Source of the DNA: an uncultured Oscillospiraceae bacterium
GTDB lineage: Bacteria > Bacillota > Clostridia > Oscillospirales > Acutalibacteraceae
Direction: 5' to 3'
DNA length: 64,000 nucleotides
Assembly: GCA_902465155.1 (NCBI GenBank)
Contig: CABQLY010000011.1
Coordinates: 4,182 to 68,181, forward strand
This document shows positions 17,121 to 25,241 of this stretch, piece after piece. The position numbers and the translations under genes are program-made. Position 1 is the stretch's first letter. Each line of letters starts with the position of its first letter. A model generated the notes under the pieces. The model ran no database searches, was not told where the DNA came from, and worked only from the letters and a program-made list of their open reading frames with translations.

Positions 17121-19460
17121 TTATTTCTTGTTTTGTAAAATTTCGGCCAGCTTGCCGGCTAAAGAGTTTGCGTTGGCAATGTGCGATTCCGGCAACGGGT
17201 GCCCGTTAGTGGTTTCGGCCGTCCAGCCGCGTACCTGTTTCCAATAATAGGTGTTGCCGTCTTTGGCGGCAAATTCCTCTACCGCCTGTTGAAAGTACTC
17301 GTTGCCGCCGGTAGCCATAATTTCGTAGCCCCAAACAATGGTGGCGTTGGGCCGCGCCGCGCGTACCTGAGCCATTAGTTCTTTCATGCCTTTCATCAAT
17401 CCGGCACGGTCATCTCGGGTGCCGGGTTCGTCGTTGGTGCCCAGCGAGATTACAACAACATCGGGCTGGCGGTCGGCTTCAAAATCCCATGTAGAGGTTA
17501 AATTGCCGTATAACGCACGCTTGTAATATTCGCCGGCCAGTTTGTTGGCTTTATTTTCGCCCGGGTTTACAACATAGGCCGAGCCGCCGGCTTTAGAAAC
17601 AATAGAAACATCGGCGCCTAAGGCCTGCGCGGTAAGCTCGGCAAAGCTTTTGGTAACATTTTGGCGAAGTAATTCATCGGCCGGTGGGTTATCTTTTTTG
17701 TAAAGGTCGCAGCCGCTGGTAACCGAATCGCCAATGACTTCAATATACAAATTGGCGTCGGCCGGTTTTTCGGTTAACTTACCGTTAAAGGAAAGGCCGG
17801 TTACGGTTAGCTGCAATTGCTCGTTGGCTCCGCACTCGGTTGCCTTTAACAGCTGAATGTTGTGCAGGCCTGGGGTTAAATTCTCGGCAATTTTGTAGGT
17901 GCCGCTTTGCTTGGCTAAAATTTCTTTGGCGTTTTCAAAATCGCCGTCTACAATACCGTACAGCAGCAAGCCGCTTTTCTGCTGGGTTGTAATTTCAACA
18001 TCGCCCTTAAAGGTTCCGCGAATTTCAAACCCGGTGCCGGCGTAATCCATTTTAACGCTGTTGCCATCCATTACGGTGCGGCCGTGGAATTTAACATTGT
18101 CTTTAATTTGGCCTACCGTTGTAGCAGTTGGCAGGTAAACTGCGCCTCTAACCTTCAAATTATTCCACCCTGCAATCACCTGCGCCGTTAAAGCGGCGTC
18201 CTTTAAATCTACCTTGCCGTCTAAGCTAACATCGGCCGTTTCGCCAAGGGTTACCTTGTTGCCCAGCGCGTTTTGAACCAAGGCAAGCACATCTTTTAAA
18301 TCGGTGCTGCCGTCGCCGTTCGCGTCCCCGGCGGTGCTGTAAAGCACCTTTTGCAAAAAGGGTGTTAAAACATTTGCCGCAGCGGCCTGCTGCGCGGTGT
18401 TTGGGTGGCCGTGGCCGCCGCTGGTGCCCTTGGGCAGCTGCACGCTGTAAATGTTGCCGTCGCCGTTTTCGTAAAACGAGGTTACGGCGTGCGAAATTAA
18501 GGCTTTCATGTTGCTGGAATCGTTCATCATGCCGTAGGCCAAAACAATGGCGGAGTCGGGGTGCTGCTCACGAATTTTTTGCAAAAAGGCAACAAATTCG
18601 GTTTTAAGCTTTTCAAGCCCGCCCGCAACGCTTAATTGGCTTAGGTCGTTGGTGCCAAGGTTTACAACCGTAACATCGGCATTTTTGTTGTAGGCAAAGC
18701 CGTCTAACAGCTTCATCATATTATTGTTGGTGTTGCCGTTTGAATCGGCGTAAAACCCAATGCCGGCGTAGGCAAAAATGTTGTAATTGGCTTTTAAGAC
18801 CTCGGCGGTTAAGTAGGCGTAAGCCTGCGTACCGTTGGAATAATTTACCCAGTTATCGTTATTGGGAATGGTATCGGTGCCGTAGCCCACGGTAATGCTG
18901 TCGCCGTAAAAATCAATTGCCAGGCTGCGGGTGTTTTCGGTTTTAAGGTAGCTGCCGTTAATCAGCACGCCCTGCACCTTAAAGCTGCCAACATTCTCCT
19001 GCGTGGCGCGCACAATTTTAACGGTATGTACCCCTTTTTCAAGGCCGGTTAAAATTTCAACCTCTTTGCCGGTTTCGCGCCCGGTTACATCTAAGGTGTT
19101 GGCCAGCTTGCCGTCAGCAAAAACGGCGTAGCGAACAACGCTGGGAACTTGGTTAATTTGCCCGGCGGAAAAATCCAGCTTGGCCCAAACGCTGCCCTCG
19201 CAGTAGGCTTTAAACTCTAAGGCGTCCCCGGTAAAGCAAAGCTGCAGGCCGTTGCTTGTAAGCTTTGCAGCGCCAAGGGTGTATAAATAACCGCCCTTTT
19301 GCAGCTGCTTTGGCGTAACATAGCCGGTAAGGCCGCCGTCTAACTCGCCAACATCAATGTCTACATCGGTTCCGGTAAAACCGCAGCAGGCGGTAATAGC
19401 CAAAACCAGCGCTAAAATTAGCGCCAAAAACTTTTTTGAATTTTTGAACAAAAACATCAT
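17121..19460 (-). CDS. Secreted two-module SGNH (CE2-like) esterase with an internal dockerin
   Basis: An exported protein of about 779 residues. The signal sequence is basic plus a hydrophobic core ending in a possible lipobox (ITAC). Two modules follow, each a beta-sandwich joined to an SGNH hydrolase as in carbohydrate esterase family 2. Module 1 shows FYGDSIT, LGTNDL and GHGHPN; module 2 shows VIGDSVT, LGTNDEP and NGHPLP. Between them (about 372-428) lie two dockerin calcium repeats, GDANGDGSTDLKD and ADVSLDGKVDLKD. Dockerins usually sit at an end and bind cohesins of a cellulosome-like scaffold. Deacetylation of plant polysaccharides is likely. The frame opens at 19496, but the -10 box lies there, so one of the ATGs at 19460/19457 is used. 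Confidence 0.82.
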   Translation of the reverse strand: MMFLFKNSKKFLALILALVLAITACCGFTGTDVDIDVGELDGGLTGYVTPKQLQKGGYLYTLGAAKLTSNGLQLCFTGDALEFKAYCEGSVWAKLDFSAGQINQVPSVVRYAVFADGKLANTLDVTGRETGKEVEILTGLEKGVHTVKIVRATQENVGSFKVQGVLINGSYLKTENTRSLAIDFYGDSITVGYGTDTIPNNDNWVNYSNGTQAYAYLTAEVLKANYNIFAYAGIGFYADSNGNTNNNMMKLLDGFAYNKNADVTVVNLGTNDLSQLSVAGGLEKLKTEFVAFLQKIREQHPDSAIVLAYGMMNDSSNMKALISHAVTSFYENGDGNIYSVQLPKGTSGGHGHPNTAQQAAAANVLTPFLQKVLYSTAGDANGDGSTDLKDVLALVQNALGNKVTLGETADVSLDGKVDLKDAALTAQVIAGWNNLKVRGAVYLPTATTVGQIKDNVKFHGRTVMDGNSVKMDYAGTGFEIRGTFKGDVEITTQQKSGLLLYGIVDGDFENAKEILAKQSGTYKIAENLTPGLHNIQLLKATECGANEQLQLTVTGLSFNGKLTEKPADANLYIEVIGDSVTSGCDLYKKDNPPADELLRQNVTKSFAELTAQALGADVSIVSKAGGSAYVVNPGENKANKLAGEYYKRALYGNLTSTWDFEADRQPDVVVISLGTNDEPGTRDDRAGLMKGMKELMAQVRAARPNATIVWGYEIMATGGNEYFQQAVEEFAAKDGNTYYWKQVRGWTAETTNGHPLPESHIANANSLAGKLAEILQNKK

Positions 19461-19486
19461 CCCCAATTTAATAATATTACAAAAAA

Positions 19487-19515
19487 AGTATAACACAGGT
19501 TTTTGTTGGTGTCAA
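19487..19515 (-). promoter_or_regulatory. Promoter of the esterase-dockerin gene
   Basis: On the minus strand TTGACA (19515-19510) and TATACT (19492-19487) are 17 bases apart. The -10 box overlaps the upstream GTG at 19496, which rules that codon out as the start. Confidence 0.75.
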
Positions 19516-19583
19516 TGTACAAAAAATTCGTTTTTTATTGCAAAATTTAAGGTTTTAATTAAAAAGAACAAAAAGCAAAAGAA

Positions 19584-19621
19584 AACCCCGGCTCTCTGCA
19601 AAGCTGCAGGGAGCCGGGGTT
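19584..19621. terminator. Long GC-rich hairpin beside the 14-bp tandem repeat
   Basis: Arms AACCCCGGCTC (19584-19594) and GAGCCGGGGTT (19611-19621) extend inward through CTGCA/TGCAG, giving about 16 bp. On the minus strand A-rich sequence follows on both sides. No gene ends here on either strand, so it is either an insulator terminator or part of the repeat element next to it. Confidence 0.5.
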
Positions 19622-19690
19622 ATGGTTTTGTATTTATGGTTTTGTATTTATGGTTTTGTATTTATGGTTTTGTATTTATGGTTTTGTATA
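19621..19690. repeat. Tandem repeat, 14-bp unit, five copies
   Basis: Five head-to-tail copies of TATGGTTTTGTATT, the last ending in TATA. Copies are essentially identical, so the array is recent or actively maintained. It begins at the base of the GC hairpin and lies in a non-coding region; a unit of 14 argues against a coding origin. Confidence 0.95.
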
Positions 19691-19802
19691 CATTATATAA
19701 AGGTAAACCAATGCCGCTGTGCCGCAACCCGGTTGCCGTGTTTTTAAGGCGTGCGCCTTAAAAGGGCAACAAACAAAAAAGCGCCGTTATTTTGCCCTTT
19801 TA

Positions 19803-20008
19803 GGCAGGCTCCGGCTGCACAGGCTATGTTGAACTGCATTTAGCCGCAATTGTTTGGCGGCGGTGCGGCTTGTTCCTGCCCTGCCGTAATCGGTAATTAA
19901 TAACCTGCAAAATAAAGCAGGTGGGTGACCGCCCCACGGTTTCGCGCTCCCTTCTTCCGGCAGGGGTCGGCAAAACGCCGCCCGTGTCGGGAGGTCTGCA
20001 AGCCTGCC
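19803..20008. ncRNA. Candidate structured RNA, about 206 nt (6S-like rod fold)
   Basis: GGCAGGCT (19803-19810) pairs with AGCCTGCC (20001-20008) and closes a rod in which GGCGGC (19856-19861) pairs with GCCGCC (19977-19982), CCTGCC (19875-19880) with GGCAGG (19959-19964), and ACCTGC (19903-19908) with GCAGGT (19917-19922) at the tip. CCGT/ACGG and CGGT/ACCG pairs lie between. Length, closing stem and a large asymmetric central bubble recall 6S RNA, but I cannot confirm the conserved bases, and the strand is undecided. No open frame fits. The next 240 bases to the DUF1292 gene show nothing I can name. Confidence 0.4.
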
Positions 20009-20252
20009 GCGGGAGAAAGGCCCCCTAATTAAAAACTTGTAGGGTTATAATGTCCGAATAAGCGCACAGGGAAGGAACAGCGGTTTACAAAGCTAAAATA
20101 GCGGCCTAAATAAACCAAACAGGAAACAGGGGGCTTTGGGCCACCGCTGTAAAAGGCGGCCGAAAAATGCGGCCAAAGGCTTTGTTGCCGGCGCGGCCCT
20201 TTGCCCGGTTTATTTTTGCTGCGCCCTTTTGCCCGGTTTATTGGCAAGGGGG

Positions 20253-20555
20253 TTATTCTTCCTCAATATCGTAATCGTCCTGCAAACGGTCAATAAACAA
20301 ATCGGCAATGGTTTCGTACTCGTCGTCATCGGCAATGTCCTCAAAATACTCGTCGCCGTTTTCGTCCTCCTGCACCTTAACCAAAACAAGGTCGCCGCTG
20401 TCGTCCAGCTTTTCCTGCGGGTCGGAAAAATAGGGCACCATGGCCAAATACCGGCCGGTATCGGTTTCAATGGCGTCTAAAATCTCAAAAGAGTAGCTTT
20501 TGCCGTCGTCATCGGTTAGGGTTACAATGTCGTTGCCGTATTCTTCGTTCGTCAT
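20253..20555 (-). CDS. DUF1292 family acidic protein
   Basis: A 100-residue, strongly acidic protein of the DUF1292 (YrzB) family. It begins EEYGNDIVTLTDDDGKSY and carries the family's pattern of beta-strands followed by an Asp/Glu-rich second half (VQEDENGDEYFEDI). ATG 20555 has AGGAG 8 bases upstream; a GTG three codons earlier lies inside that ribosome site. Relatives usually sit between ruvX and an alaS or fur-type gene, whereas here it stands alone, divergent from the microcompartment promoter. Function is unknown for the whole family. Confidence 0.8.
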   Translation of the reverse strand: MTNEEYGNDIVTLTDDDGKSYSFEILDAIETDTGRYLAMVPYFSDPQEKLDDSGDLVLVKVQEDENGDEYFEDIADDDEYETIADLFIDRLQDDYDIEEE

Positions 20556-20671
20556 CTTTCTCACTCCTGTTGTTCTCTGCTTTTATTGTACCCGTTTTTG
20601 CAAAAATAGTCAAGATGAAATTAAGCGGGAATTCGGCGAGCTCCAAGTGGCACGGGTTTTACGCCTAAAAA

Positions 20672-20687
20672 ATGTTGTTTTATGATT
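20672..20687. promoter_or_regulatory. Candidate operator upstream of the dehydratase promoter
   Basis: ATGTTGTTTTATGAT lies 30-45 bases upstream of the -35 box. The 12-mer ATGTTGTTTTAT recurs exactly at 25228-25239, and TTGTTTTATGAT recurs at 25254-25265, both at the second promoter of the locus. The DeoR-family regulator encoded at 32021 is the likely binder (inference). Confidence 0.5.
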
Positions 20688-20715
20688 ATTTTGTTTTGTT
20701 TTTGTTGTTTTGGGC

Positions 20716-20744
20716 TTGACAATTACCTGTGTTTGTACTAAAAT
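20716..20744 (+). promoter_or_regulatory. First promoter of the microcompartment locus
   Basis: TTGACA (20716-20721) and TAAAAT (20739-20744) with a 17-base spacer. The transcript would have a leader of about 205 bases before the dehydratase gene. GTAC occurs on each side of the -10 box. Confidence 0.75.
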
Positions 20745-20838
20745 GTACTTGAGAAGTTAGGCTTAAAGCTTGGCACAGGGGCTAAACCCGCCGGCCGAGG
20801 TAAGGCAAAGCCAAACGGGCCGGTTAAAATAAGCCGAA

Positions 20839-20868
20839 TTTTATAAGCCAACCTTTTATAAGCCAACC
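20839..20868 (+). repeat. Tandem 15-bp duplication in the dehydratase leader
   Basis: TTTTATAAGCCAACC occurs twice in immediate succession. The flanking segment ATAAGCCGAATTT also occurs on both sides (about 20829 and 20875), so the 5' leader is built from related short repeats. Confidence 0.8.
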
Positions 20869-20955
20869 TAATAAGATAAGCCGAATTTAGAAAGCTAAAC
20901 TTTGCAAGCTAAGCTTAGGGCTGCAAAGCCTGTTATTTTTACGGAGGGGATTTTT

Positions 20956-23490
20956 ATGCCTCATTATCATTATTATACCGAAATTCCTGCAAAAAGCCCG
21001 CGTATTCAAAAGCTGATTGACCATTTATATGCCAAAATGCCGGAAATTGAGGCGGACCGCGCCGTTTTGCTGACCGAGGTTTACAAAAAAACCGAGGGCG
21101 AGCCGATTATTACCCGCCGGGCCAAAGCTTTTGCCGAAATTTGCAAAAAGTTGCCTATTACCATTCGCCCGTTGGAGCTAATTGTTGGCAGCAACGCTGT
21201 GCATCCGCGCAGCTGCCAGGTGTTTCCCGAGTTTTCGTTTGAATGGTTAGAGGGGGAGTTTAACACCATTGAGCACCGCAAGGCCGACCCGTTTTACATA
21301 TCGGAGCAAACCAAGCAGACCTTAAAAGAGGTTTACCAATACTGGGCGGGCAAAACCACCAGCGACCTTGCCACCTCGCTAATGTGCGAGGGCGCCAAAA
21401 CCGCCATGGCGCACAACATTTTTACCCCGGGCAACTACTTTTACAACGGCATTGGGCATGTAACCGTAAATTACGCCGAGGTGCTGGCCGTAGGGTTTGA
21501 GGGCATTATGCAAAAAGCGCGCAAGGCCTTGGCGCAGCTAAGCCCGGCCGACGCCGATTTTGCCCCGCGGGACGCCTTTTTGCGCGCCGTGCTGCTAAGC
21601 TGCGAGGCGGCCTGCGGCTACGCCGAGCGCTACGCCCGGCTGGCGCTGCAGCTGTTAGAGCAGGAAAGCGACCCCGAGCGCAAGCGGGAGCTGGCCCTAA
21701 TTGCCCAAAACTGCGCCAATGTGCCGCGGCACGGCGCCAAAAGCTTTTACGAGGCCTGTCAGTCGTTTTGGTTTGTGCAAATGCTGCTGCAAACCGAGTC
21801 CAGCGGCCATTCTATTTCGCCCGGGCGGTTTGACCAATACATGTACCCCTATTTTAAGGCGGATTTAGAAAAAGGGCTGATTAACCACGCCTTTGCGCAG
21901 GAATTAATGGACTGCATTTGGGTAAAGCTGAACGACCTAAACAAAGCGCGGGACGCGGCCTCGTCGGAGGGGTTTGCGGGGTACAGCCTGTTTCAAAATT
22001 TAATTGCCGGCGGCCAAACGCCGGAGGGGCTGGACGCCACCAACGACCTTTCGTTTATGTGCCTGAACGCCTCTATTCATGTGCAGCTGCCGCAGCCTTC
22101 GCTTTCGGTTCGGGTTTGGAACTGCACCCCGCACGAATTTATGCTGCGGGCGGCCGAGCTAACCCGCACCGGCGTTGGGTTGCCGGCTTATTATAACGAC
22201 GAAGTGATTATTCCCTCGCTGTTAAACCGCGGGCTAAGCATGGAGGACGCGCGCGATTACAACATTATTGGCTGTGTAGAGCCGCAAAAGGCCGGCAAAA
22301 CCGACGGCTGGCACGACGCCGCGTTTTTTAATATGTGCCGCCCGCTGGAGATGGTTTTTTCCAACGGCTGCGAGCTGGGGCAAAGGGTTGGCGTGCAGTC
22401 GGGCGAGATTGCCGAGCTAAACACCTTTGAAAAATTTTTGGCGGCCTACAAGCAGCAAATGGAATATTTTATTGAAATGCTGGTAAACGCCGATAACGCC
22501 ATTGATTACGCCCACATGAAGCGCTGCCCGCTGCCGTTTCTTTCCGCCATGGTGGAGGATTGTATTGGCCGCGGAAAATCGGTTCAAGAGGGGGGCGCGG
22601 TTTACAACTTTACCGGCCCGCAGGGCTTTGGTATTGCCAACATGGCCGATTCCCTTTGGGCGGTTAAAACCTTGGTGTACGAGCAAAAAAAGTACACCCT
22701 TGCCCAGTTTAAAGAGGCACTGGCAAACAACTTTGGCGAGCCAATGTCGAACCTGCAGGCGCAAAACTTAACCACGCTGATTGTAGAGCAAATGCAAAGC
22801 GCCGGCAAAACGGCCACCAAGGCCCAAATTGCCGAGATTTTTACCGGCCTAAAGCAAAACCGCACCCCGGCAGGTAAAAAGGCCTTTTACAACCAATTAA
22901 AAGGGGATATTGAGGCGCTGCCCAAGTACGGCAACGATGTGCCGGAGGTTGATTTATTTGCCCGGCAGATTGCCTACACCTACTCAAAGCCCCTGCAGCG
23001 CTATAAAAACCCGCGCGGCGGCAGCTTTCAAGCGGGGCTGTACCCCGTTTCAGCCAATGTGCCGCTGGGCGCGCAAACCGGCGCCACGCCGGACGGCCGG
23101 CTGGCCGGCACTCCGGTAGCCGACGGTGTTTCCCCGGCGGCGGGGCGGGATGTAAACGGGCCGACCGCCTCCTGCAACTCGGTTGCAAAGTTAGACCACT
23201 ACATTGTTTCGAACGGAACGCTGTTTAACATGAAATTCCACCCCAGCGCCTTAAAGGGCCAAAGCGGGCTGGAAAGCTTTGTGGCCTTAGTGCGCGGCTA
23301 TTTTGACCAAAAGGGCAGCCACATGCAGTTTAATGTTGTAAGCCGCGAAACCCTGTTAGAGGCGCAAAAGCACCCCGAAAAGTACCGCTCGTTAGTGGTA
23401 CGCGTGGCGGGGTACAGCGCGCTGTTTACCACCCTTTCCCGCTCGCTGCAGGACGATATTATTAACCGCACCGAGCAACAGGGCTTTTAA
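20956..23490 (+). CDS. Glycyl radical 1,2-propanediol (glycerol-type) dehydratase
   Basis: An 844-residue glycyl radical enzyme that dehydrates 1,2-propanediol to propionaldehyde without B12. All residues known from glycerol dehydratase are visible: His168 (GIGHVTVNY), His285 (SSGHSISPGR), Cys440 and Glu442 (IGCVEPQ), Asp454 (GWHD) and Gly819 in the VAGYSA radical loop. CutC-type choline lyases carry an Asp in place of the first His, so choline is unlikely. ATG 20956 follows GGAGGGG; the frame opens at 20902 without a ribosome site. The protein starts almost directly with the core fold, with no encapsulation-peptide extension. It is first in the microcompartment locus. Glycerol is a possible alternative substrate. 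Confidence 0.92.
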   Translation: MPHYHYYTEIPAKSPRIQKLIDHLYAKMPEIEADRAVLLTEVYKKTEGEPIITRRAKAFAEICKKLPITIRPLELIVGSNAVHPRSCQVFPEFSFEWLEGEFNTIEHRKADPFYISEQTKQTLKEVYQYWAGKTTSDLATSLMCEGAKTAMAHNIFTPGNYFYNGIGHVTVNYAEVLAVGFEGIMQKARKALAQLSPADADFAPRDAFLRAVLLSCEAACGYAERYARLALQLLEQESDPERKRELALIAQNCANVPRHGAKSFYEACQSFWFVQMLLQTESSGHSISPGRFDQYMYPYFKADLEKGLINHAFAQELMDCIWVKLNDLNKARDAASSEGFAGYSLFQNLIAGGQTPEGLDATNDLSFMCLNASIHVQLPQPSLSVRVWNCTPHEFMLRAAELTRTGVGLPAYYNDEVIIPSLLNRGLSMEDARDYNIIGCVEPQKAGKTDGWHDAAFFNMCRPLEMVFSNGCELGQRVGVQSGEIAELNTFEKFLAAYKQQMEYFIEMLVNADNAIDYAHMKRCPLPFLSAMVEDCIGRGKSVQEGGAVYNFTGPQGFGIANMADSLWAVKTLVYEQKKYTLAQFKEALANNFGEPMSNLQAQNLTTLIVEQMQSAGKTATKAQIAEIFTGLKQNRTPAGKKAFYNQLKGDIEALPKYGNDVPEVDLFARQIAYTYSKPLQRYKNPRGGSFQAGLYPVSANVPLGAQTGATPDGRLAGTPVADGVSPAAGRDVNGPTASCNSVAKLDHYIVSNGTLFNMKFHPSALKGQSGLESFVALVRGYFDQKGSHMQFNVVSRETLLEAQKHPEKYRSLVVRVAGYSALFTTLSRSLQDDIINRTEQQGF

Positions 23491-23501
23491 AGGGGTACGG
23501 T

Positions 23502-24290
23502 ATGCAAAACTACTTACAAACCACCGGCCGAATTTTTAACATACAAAAATTCTCGGTGCACGACGGGCCGGGTATTCGCACCATTGTGTTTTTAAAAGGG
23601 TGTGTGCTGCGCTGCCGCTGGTGCTGCAATCCCGAATCGCAGCACTACGAAATAGAGCAAATGGAGCAGGGCGGAAAGCTGAAAACCGTTGGGCGGGATG
23701 TTACCGTGCAGCAGGTAATGGACGAAGTATTAAAAGACCGCATTTACTACCGCCGCTCGGGCGGGGGGTTGACCCTTTCGGGCGGGGAGTGCCTTTGTCA
23801 GCCGGAGTTTTCGGCCGCACTGCTGCGGGCCGCGCAGGAAAGCGGGCTGAATACCGCTATTGAATCTACCGCCTGTGCCCCCATGGAAACCATTCGTCGG
23901 CTGCTGCCGTATTTAGACCATTATTTAATGGATATTAAGCACATTGACCGCGAAAAGCATAAGCGTTTTACCACGCGGGATAATGACCTGATTTTGCAAA
24001 ATGCCGCGCTGCTGGCTAAAGAGGCCCGGCACCTAATTATTCGCGTGCCGGTGGTGCCCGGATTTAACGACACCGAAAGCGAAATTGCAGGCATTGCCCG
24101 CTTTACCGCCGGCATTTTACCGGGGGGTGAAATTCACCTGCTGCCGTACCACCGTTTAGGAACCGATAAATACCGCGGTTTAAATCGGGAATACACGCTG
24201 AGCGAAATTTTGCCGCCGCCGGATGAAAAAATGCAGCAGCTAAAGGCCGTTGCCGAGGGCTTTGGGCTGCGCTGCCAAATAGGGGGTTAA
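23502..24290 (+). CDS. Glycyl radical enzyme activase (radical SAM)
   Basis: A 262-residue activase that generates the glycyl radical on the dehydratase by SAM cleavage. The radical SAM cluster motif is C-x3-C-x2-C at Cys34, Cys38 and Cys41, followed by CNPES. GGLTLSGGE is the SAM-binding GGE region, and VPGFNDTE and LLPYHRLGTDKY are family segments. Unlike CutD and many diol dehydratase activases of about 300 residues, it lacks the ferredoxin-like insert with extra cysteine clusters after the CNPES segment, and so resembles the pyruvate formate-lyase activase in size. It lies 11 bases after the dehydratase stop, with AAGGGG before the ATG. Confidence 0.93.
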   Translation: MQNYLQTTGRIFNIQKFSVHDGPGIRTIVFLKGCVLRCRWCCNPESQHYEIEQMEQGGKLKTVGRDVTVQQVMDEVLKDRIYYRRSGGGLTLSGGECLCQPEFSAALLRAAQESGLNTAIESTACAPMETIRRLLPYLDHYLMDIKHIDREKHKRFTTRDNDLILQNAALLAKEARHLIIRVPVVPGFNDTESEIAGIARFTAGILPGGEIHLLPYHRLGTDKYRGLNREYTLSEILPPPDEKMQQLKAVAEGFGLRCQIGG

Positions 24291-24293
24291 AAA

Positions 24294-24668
24294 ATGAACG
24301 ATCCTACCTTACAAAATCGGGAAAAGACCCGCATTATTCAAGAGCTGGTTCCGGGCAAGCAAATTACGCTGGCGCATATTATTGCCAATCCCGATGAAAT
24401 TCTTTACAAAAAGCTGGGACTGGATCCGGCCGGCGAGTACACCGCGGCTGCCATTGGCATTTTAACCATGTCGCCCGCCGAAACCGCCATTATAGCCGGG
24501 GATATTGCCACCAAGGCCTCGGGCGCCGAGTTAGGATTTGTAGACCGCTTTAGCGGCACGCTGATTATTACCGGCTCGGTTTCGCAGGTGCAGGAGGCGG
24601 TTGCCGCCGTGGTACGCTACGCCGACGAGACCTTAGGCTTTACGGTTTGCCCCATTACCAAAACTTAA
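24294..24668 (+). CDS. eutS: EutS/PduU-type circularly permuted BMC-H shell protein
   Basis: A 124-residue shell protein of the permuted BMC class. The N-terminal EN/KTRIIQELVPGKQITLAHII stretch corresponds to the small beta-barrel plug of EutS/PduU, and DFVDRF-like and GTLIITGSVSQVQEAV segments mark the BMC fold. Such hexamers form a minor facet tile with a capped pore. It starts 3 bases after the activase stop and is followed directly by the eutP-like gene, a pairing common in pdu and eut operons. It belongs to the first transcript of the locus. Confidence 0.88.
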   Translation: MNDPTLQNREKTRIIQELVPGKQITLAHIIANPDEILYKKLGLDPAGEYTAAAIGILTMSPAETAIIAGDIATKASGAELGFVDRFSGTLIITGSVSQVQEAVAAVVRYADETLGFTVCPITKT

Positions 24669-24669
24669 C

Positions 24670-25140
24670 ATGAACAAGGTGATTTTAATTGGCCGTTCGG
24701 GCAGCGGAAAAACCACCCTAACGCAGGCGCTGAAAAACGAGCCGATTGCCTACCGCAAAACGCAGGATGTTCAGTGGGGGGGATTTTTAATTGATACCCC
24801 CGGCGAGTACGCCGAATCCCGCCAGTTTGGCGCGGCTTTAGCGGTTTACAGCTACGAGAGCGACTTGGTTGGTTTGGTTCTGAGTGCTACCGAAAGCTAC
24901 TCGCTTTACAGCCCTTGCATTACCTCGGCAGCAAACCGGTATGTGTTTGGTATTGTAACCAAAACCGACGCGCCAAACGCCAACCCCAGGCGGGCCGAGG
25001 AATGGCTGCATCTGGCCGGCTGCCAGCGGGTGTTTTGCGTTAGCGCCAAAACCGGCAGCGGCTTGGCGCCGTTAAAAGAATTTATTGCGGCCTTTGACCC
25101 GAAAAGTTATTTTAAAAGCTTCATGCGGCGAAAAGGGTAG
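24670..25140 (+). CDS. eutP: EutP/PduV-type small GTPase
   Basis: A 156-residue P-loop protein of the EutP/PduV family, found in many microcompartment operons. It shows Walker A GRSGSGKTTL (8-17), G3 DTPGEY and G4 TKTD followed by VSAKTGSG. PduV has been linked to the outer face and movement of compartments, and EutP to acetate kinase activity; the role here is not known. The start lies 1 base after the eutS-like stop. It is the last gene before the second promoter, with 170 bases of regulatory sequence following. Confidence 0.9.
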   Translation: MNKVILIGRSGSGKTTLTQALKNEPIAYRKTQDVQWGGFLIDTPGEYAESRQFGAALAVYSYESDLVGLVLSATESYSLYSPCITSAANRYVFGIVTKTDAPNANPRRAEEWLHLAGCQRVFCVSAKTGSGLAPLKEFIAAFDPKSYFKSFMRRKG

Positions 25141-25202
25141 TGCGGCAGGCAAAAAAATGGATTTTTTGGGGTTGAATGTTTATAAAACACAGAAAAAACA
25201 AC

Positions 25203-25239
25203 ATAAAACAACAAAAACACAAAAAATATGTTGTTTTAT
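25203..25239. promoter_or_regulatory. Candidate operator (inverted repeat) at the second locus promoter
   Basis: ATAAAACAACAA (25203-25214) and ATGTTGTTTTAT (25228-25239) form an inverted repeat with 11 of 12 positions matching, ending 2 bases before the -35 box. The right arm is identical to 20672-20683 at the first promoter. A further copy, TTGTTTTATGAT, fills the promoter spacer (25254-25265). Confidence 0.55.
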
Positions 25240-25241
25240 TG

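Noticed and set aside
19357..19761. 134-codon plus-strand frame covering the 14-bp repeats
   Set aside because: It runs antisense through the esterase signal sequence, the promoter, a GC hairpin and the tandem repeat; the 14-bp unit would not preserve a reading frame.
20956..23490. Choline trimethylamine-lyase (CutC)
   Set aside because: The two active-site His residues (168 and 285) and the GWHD Asp typical of diol dehydratases are present, and the neighbours are aldolase, PduP, PduL and PduQ types.
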